Shown here: positions 61,480 to 64,000 of the stretch, piece by piece
How positions within the stretch are numbered: the stretch's first letter is position 1
Layout of the letters: every line of letters begins with the position of its first letter
DNA from: Microbacterium sp. SORGH_AS_1204
Lineage (GTDB): Bacteria > Actinomycetota > Actinomycetes > Actinomycetales > Microbacteriaceae
NCBI RefSeq assembly: GCF_030818935.1
Contig: NZ_JAUTBD010000001.1
Span: forward strand, 1,674,001-1,738,000
DNA length: 64,000 bases
Direction: 5' to 3'
Translations under genes and position numbers: made by a program
Notes under the pieces: generated by a model
What the model was told of the DNA's origin: nothing
Databases searched by the model: none
The model's input: the letters and a program-made list of their open reading frames with translations, nothing else

Positions 61480-62204
61480 CGATGCGACTCCAGGTGCGTG
61501 AGGGAACGGATGCCGCGTTCCAGGTGGAACTGCGCGTAGGCGGCCACGAGGCCCGAGGCGGCCGCGACCGTGCGGCCGGGTGCGTCGTCGATGGTCTCCC
61601 ACTCCCCCGCCATGAGGGCGCGGAGCATGTCGACCGTGTCACGGGCCACCCGCGGGGAGCCCGCCGGCGCGCAGGTCGAGCAGACCACACCGCCGAGCTG
61701 GGCGAGGAAGTACGGGTGATCGCCGACCGTGCCGCACCGCGCGCACTCGGTGAGCCCGGGCGCCCACCCCGAGAGGGCCATGGCGCGCAGCAGATACGAA
61801 TCGAGCACGCTGCGCTCGGAATGATCGCCGCGCGCGAGCGAGCGCAGCCCGCCGACGAGCAGCAGATACTGCTGGGGCGTGGCCTCGGCCTCGTTCAGCC
61901 GGTCAGCGGTTTCGACCATGGCGCTGGCGGTGGTGTACCGGTCGTAGTTCACGACGATGTCGGCGCCGTACGACCCCAGCGACTCGGCCTGCTGAACGAT
62001 GTCGAGGTTGCGTCCCTTGAACAGCTGCACGTCGGCGACCATGAACGGCTCCAGACGAGAGCCGAAACGCGACGAGGTGCGCCGCACGCCCTTCGCGACG
62101 GCGCGGATCTTGCCGTTGCGCCGGCTGAGGAGGGTGAGGATGCGGTCCGCCTCCCCGAGTTTGTGGGTACGCAGGACCACGACTTCGTCGCGGTAGGTGG
62201 GCAC
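61476..62204 (-). CDS. recO: DNA repair protein RecO
   Basis: RecO loads RecA with RecF/RecR in gap repair. The 242-residue protein has an N-terminal OB fold ([20 protein letters not shown], then [18 protein letters not shown]) and a zinc site ([11 protein letters not shown] and [10 protein letters not shown]). A GATAAT hexamer ends 5 nt before the GTG start, so the message may be leaderless. It is coupled to uppS and lies near leuA, the usual actinobacterial order. Confidence 0.95.
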   Translation of the reverse strand: MPTYRDEVVVLRTHKLGEADRILTLLSRRNGKIRAVAKGVRRTSSRFGSRLEPFMVADVQLFKGRNLDIVQQAESLGSYGADIVVNYDRYTTASAMVETADRLNEAEATPQQYLLLVGGLRSLARGDHSERSVLDSYLLRAMALSGWAPGLTECARCGTVGDHPYFLAQLGGVVCSTCAPAGSPRVARDTVDMLRALMAGEWETIDDAPGRTVAAASGLVAAYAQFHLERGIRSLTHLESHR

Positions 62205-62277
62205 AGTCCATTATCGACCTCGCCCGCTGCGAGGGGCCTGCGCGGCGCACCGCCCGGCGCGCCTCGCGAACGGAACA

Positions 62278-62982
62278 ATGGATGCCGTGGACACGCCGAC
62301 CTTCGTCATCCCCCTGTGGGCGGATCTCACCGCCGTCGCCCTCGGCGGCGTGCAAGGGGCGCTGTTCGCCTCCGGCTTCCAGGGTCAGCGGCGCCTCGAC
62401 CTGCTCGGGGTGGCGATCATCGGCATCCTGCTGGGAATGGGCGGTGGCCTCATCCGCGACCTGTTGTTGGGGCTGACCCCCGCGACGTTGCAGAGCAACT
62501 GGTACCTCGTCACCGCGACCCTGGCATCGCTCGTCGGTATGCTGCTGTCGGGCATCTTCCAGCGCCTCAACCGCGCGATCGTCATGCTCGATGCCCTCGT
62601 GATCGGCCTGTTCGGCGCGTTCGGCACGTCGAAGGCCCTCGCGCTCGGCATGCCGGCGGTGCCCGCGATCTTCGTCGGTGTGCTCGCGGCCGTCGGCGGC
62701 AGCGTGCTGCGCGACGTGCTGATGGGCCTTCCCGTCGCGATCATGCACGTCGGTTCGCTCTACGCGGTGGCGGCCGGCGGCGGATGCGCCGTGCTCGCCC
62801 TCACGGCGTCGTTCGGCGTGCCGCTTCCGATCGCGGCGGTGGTCGGACTGGCCGTGACCACCGTGGTGCGCGTGCTGGCGGTGCTGTTCGACCTGTCACT
62901 CCCCGAACAGCGCAAGCTCTACCGCCGCAAGGTCGCGGTCGAGACCACCGGCATCCCGATCATCCGCCCCGACGACGCGTGA
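62278..62982 (+). CDS. Trimeric intracellular cation (TRIC-type) channel family protein
   Basis: The 234-residue protein has seven hydrophobic spans and the internally duplicated UPF0126/TRIC motifs: GILLGMGGGLIRDLLLGL in the first half and GVLAAVGGSVLRDVLMGLP in the second. Prokaryotic members form K+ permeable trimers. The ATG at 62278 gives MDAVDTPTF; a plus-strand ATG at 62282 is out of frame. It is divergent from recO. Confidence 0.92.
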   Translation: MDAVDTPTFVIPLWADLTAVALGGVQGALFASGFQGQRRLDLLGVAIIGILLGMGGGLIRDLLLGLTPATLQSNWYLVTATLASLVGMLLSGIFQRLNRAIVMLDALVIGLFGAFGTSKALALGMPAVPAIFVGVLAAVGGSVLRDVLMGLPVAIMHVGSLYAVAAGGGCAVLALTASFGVPLPIAAVVGLAVTTVVRVLAVLFDLSLPEQRKLYRRKVAVETTGIPIIRPDDA

Positions 62983-62989
62983 TCGCGCG

Positions 62990-63042
62990 AGGGGTCAGGA
63001 AGTGTCGCCTCCGCGGCGCCCCGGCGACACTTCTTGACTCCT
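62990..63042. terminator. Bidirectional terminator hairpin
   Basis: The arms (62990-63009 with 63023-63042) pair over about 20 bp with one or two G-T or mismatched positions. The hairpin lies between two convergent genes. Confidence 0.85.
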
Positions 63043-63824
63043 CACGCGATGAGGGTGACCTCGTCGCCGATGCGGATCGTGCCGCCGCCGTCGGTGGGGA
63101 GGAGCAGGATGCCGAGGGTCGGCTCGTCCTGGCCGAACGCGGTCGTGAGCACGCGCAGCAGCCGCGCATCGCGGACGCCCGTGTCGGGGTTGGCGGTGAT
63201 CGCGGCGCAGCGCTCGATGGGCTTCTGCACCTCGAACTCCACCCCACCGATCCGAACGCGTCCGCGCCAGTCGAGCTCGGCCCACGCCTCGACGCCCGAC
63301 ACCACGATGTTCGAGCGGAAACGCCGGTCGTCGACGGGCGCGGGCACCGCGGCATCCAGTGCGTCGACCGAGGCCGCGCCGTGCAGGGAGACGAAACCGC
63401 GGGGTCGGTCCTGAAAACGCGCGGTCACGCCGTCGCCGAGGAGGCCGAGGGGCAGGATGCCGTCGGCGTCGAGGAGCTTCGCGTCGCTGGTCGTGCGCAG
63501 GTACGCCGTGACGGCGTCGGAGAGGCGCGCGCGGCCGGACTCGCTGAGGTCGGCCGTGAGATCGATGTCGTCGACGCGAAGGCGAAGTGTGCCCGCCGCG
63601 TCGTCGAAGGTGAGGTCGACACGAGCGAGCGTGGGGAACGTCATCAACGCGAGTCCGCGGCTCTTCGGATAGGTGGCGTCCGCGGGCTCGAGGGCGTCGG
63701 CGAAACGGAACACGAGCGCGCGGTCGCCCTGCACGCGACCGTCGGACTGGATGACGAGACTCTCACGCCTCTCGGGCGTGAAGCCCTTCACGGGGTAACG
63801 GTAGAGGGCGTCGACGCGGATCAC
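63042..63824 (-). CDS. MOSC-domain protein
   Basis: The 260-residue protein has the N-terminal MOSC beta-barrel (IRVDALYRYPVKGFTPERRE) and a C-terminal MOSC core (NIVVSGVEAWAELDWRG, then PIERCAAITANPDTGVRD) with the conserved Cys. MOSC proteins bind or transfer sulfur in molybdenum-cofactor-related reactions; the substrate here is not known. GAAGG lies directly before the GTG start, and GAGGAT 6 nt before it might also be a -10 element. Confidence 0.92.
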   Translation of the reverse strand: MIRVDALYRYPVKGFTPERRESLVIQSDGRVQGDRALVFRFADALEPADATYPKSRGLALMTFPTLARVDLTFDDAAGTLRLRVDDIDLTADLSESGRARLSDAVTAYLRTTSDAKLLDADGILPLGLLGDGVTARFQDRPRGFVSLHGAASVDALDAAVPAPVDDRRFRSNIVVSGVEAWAELDWRGRVRIGGVEFEVQKPIERCAAITANPDTGVRDARLLRVLTTAFGQDEPTLGILLLPTDGGGTIRIGDEVTLIA

Positions 63825-63859
63825 GCCTTCATCCTCGCAGGCGGAGGCTCGGAGACGGC

Positions 63860-63892
63860 GAAGCGCCGCCGAGGTCTGCTCGGCGGCGCTTC
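63860..63892 (-). terminator. Terminator hairpin after leuA
   Basis: The arms 63860-63872 and 63880-63892 are perfectly complementary with a 7-nt loop. It lies 9 nt downstream of the leuA stop codon on the minus strand. Confidence 0.85.
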
Positions 63893-63900
63893 ACACGCGG

Positions 63901-64000
63901 TCAGACGCCGGCGAGGGCGGCGGTGGCCTGACGCGTGCGGATGGCGCGGTTCACGCCCGACACGATCGCCTTGAGCGACGCGGTCGAGATGTCGTTGTCG
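63901..64000 (-). CDS. leuA: 2-isopropylmalate synthase, C-terminal end (partial)
   Basis: The last 32 codons encode DNDISTASLKAIVSGVNRAI and RTRQATAALAGV, the C-terminal end of the leucine-feedback domain of actinobacterial LeuA. The rest of the gene lies outside the window. Its place beside recO and uppS is the normal gene order in the group. Confidence 0.88.
   Translation of the reverse strand, partial: DNDISTASLKAIVSGVNRAIRTRQATAALAGV

Noticed and set aside
1..64000. CRISPR array
   Set aside because: No set of regularly spaced identical repeats with unique spacers is present; the tandem repeats found have 2-3 diverged copies, and no cas gene is seen.

Overview
The window is high-GC, densely coded DNA from an actinobacterium. 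The evidence points to Microbacteriaceae, probably Microbacterium: glnA, glnE and a second glnA close together, polyphosphate glucokinase, actinobacterial RNase P RNA, homodimeric-type aceE followed by a FasR-like regulator and fabD-fabH-acpP-fabF, the DUF3145, DUF4191 and DUF2277 families, and a short DUF7882-like protein. The genus is inferred from gene content only.

Layout. 1-9 kb: 3' part of a lipoyl E2 gene (sucB), small conserved genes, glnA with a GlnR-like box, a GNAT gene divergent from an acyl-CoA synthetase. 9-18.6 kb: glnE-glnA2, ppgK, rnpB, a PolA-like exonuclease/polymerase, a zinc-ribbon coiled-coil gene, tRNA-Val. 18.6-20.3 kb: relic of an integrated element (two tiny genes, a phage-like fragment, a frameshifted integrase tail) that ends inside a truncated membrane-protein gene. 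20.5-28.3 kb: aceE, fasR and the fatty-acid synthesis operon. 28.4-38.5 kb: DUF3145, a proline-rich membrane protein divergent from a two-component system, a GntR-ABC module and two CNNM/CorC genes. 38.5-44.5 kb: SDR, a zinc-ribbon/nuclease-like protein, tRNA(CAT), a DMT transporter divergent from def, and a YgiC/YgiB-like pair. 44.5-47.2 kb: atypical island with an exonuclease VII large-subunit-like membrane protein and a HigBA-like toxin-antitoxin pair. 47.4-56.1 kb: glutaminase, Ser/Thr kinase, tRNA-Asn, orphan ABC ATPase, dnaG-dgt-dusB. 56.2-59.8 kb: nested decayed insertion sequences, a secreted serine protease and a lipoprotein, all of lower GC. 59.9-64 kb: DsbA-like protein, uppS, recO, a TRIC-type channel, a MOSC protein and the 3' end of leuA.

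How the genes work together. Nitrogen assimilation is represented by glnA, its adenylylation enzyme glnE, a second glnA and glutaminase. Carbon flow to lipid is represented by the E2 subunit, pyruvate dehydrogenase E1, FasR and the malonyl/acyl carrier steps, with uppS for cell-wall lipid carrier. DNA and RNA housekeeping is represented by dnaG, dgt, recO, dusB and rnpB.

Three signals run across the window. Many genes have a TAnnnT hexamer ending 6-7 nt before the start codon, as expected for leaderless transcripts. The 7-mer GGATGCC/GGCATCC is strongly over-represented and almost missing from the two atypical segments. Single-base frameshifts interrupt dnaG (twice), uppS and the serine protease; in the two essential genes assembly error is the most likely cause.
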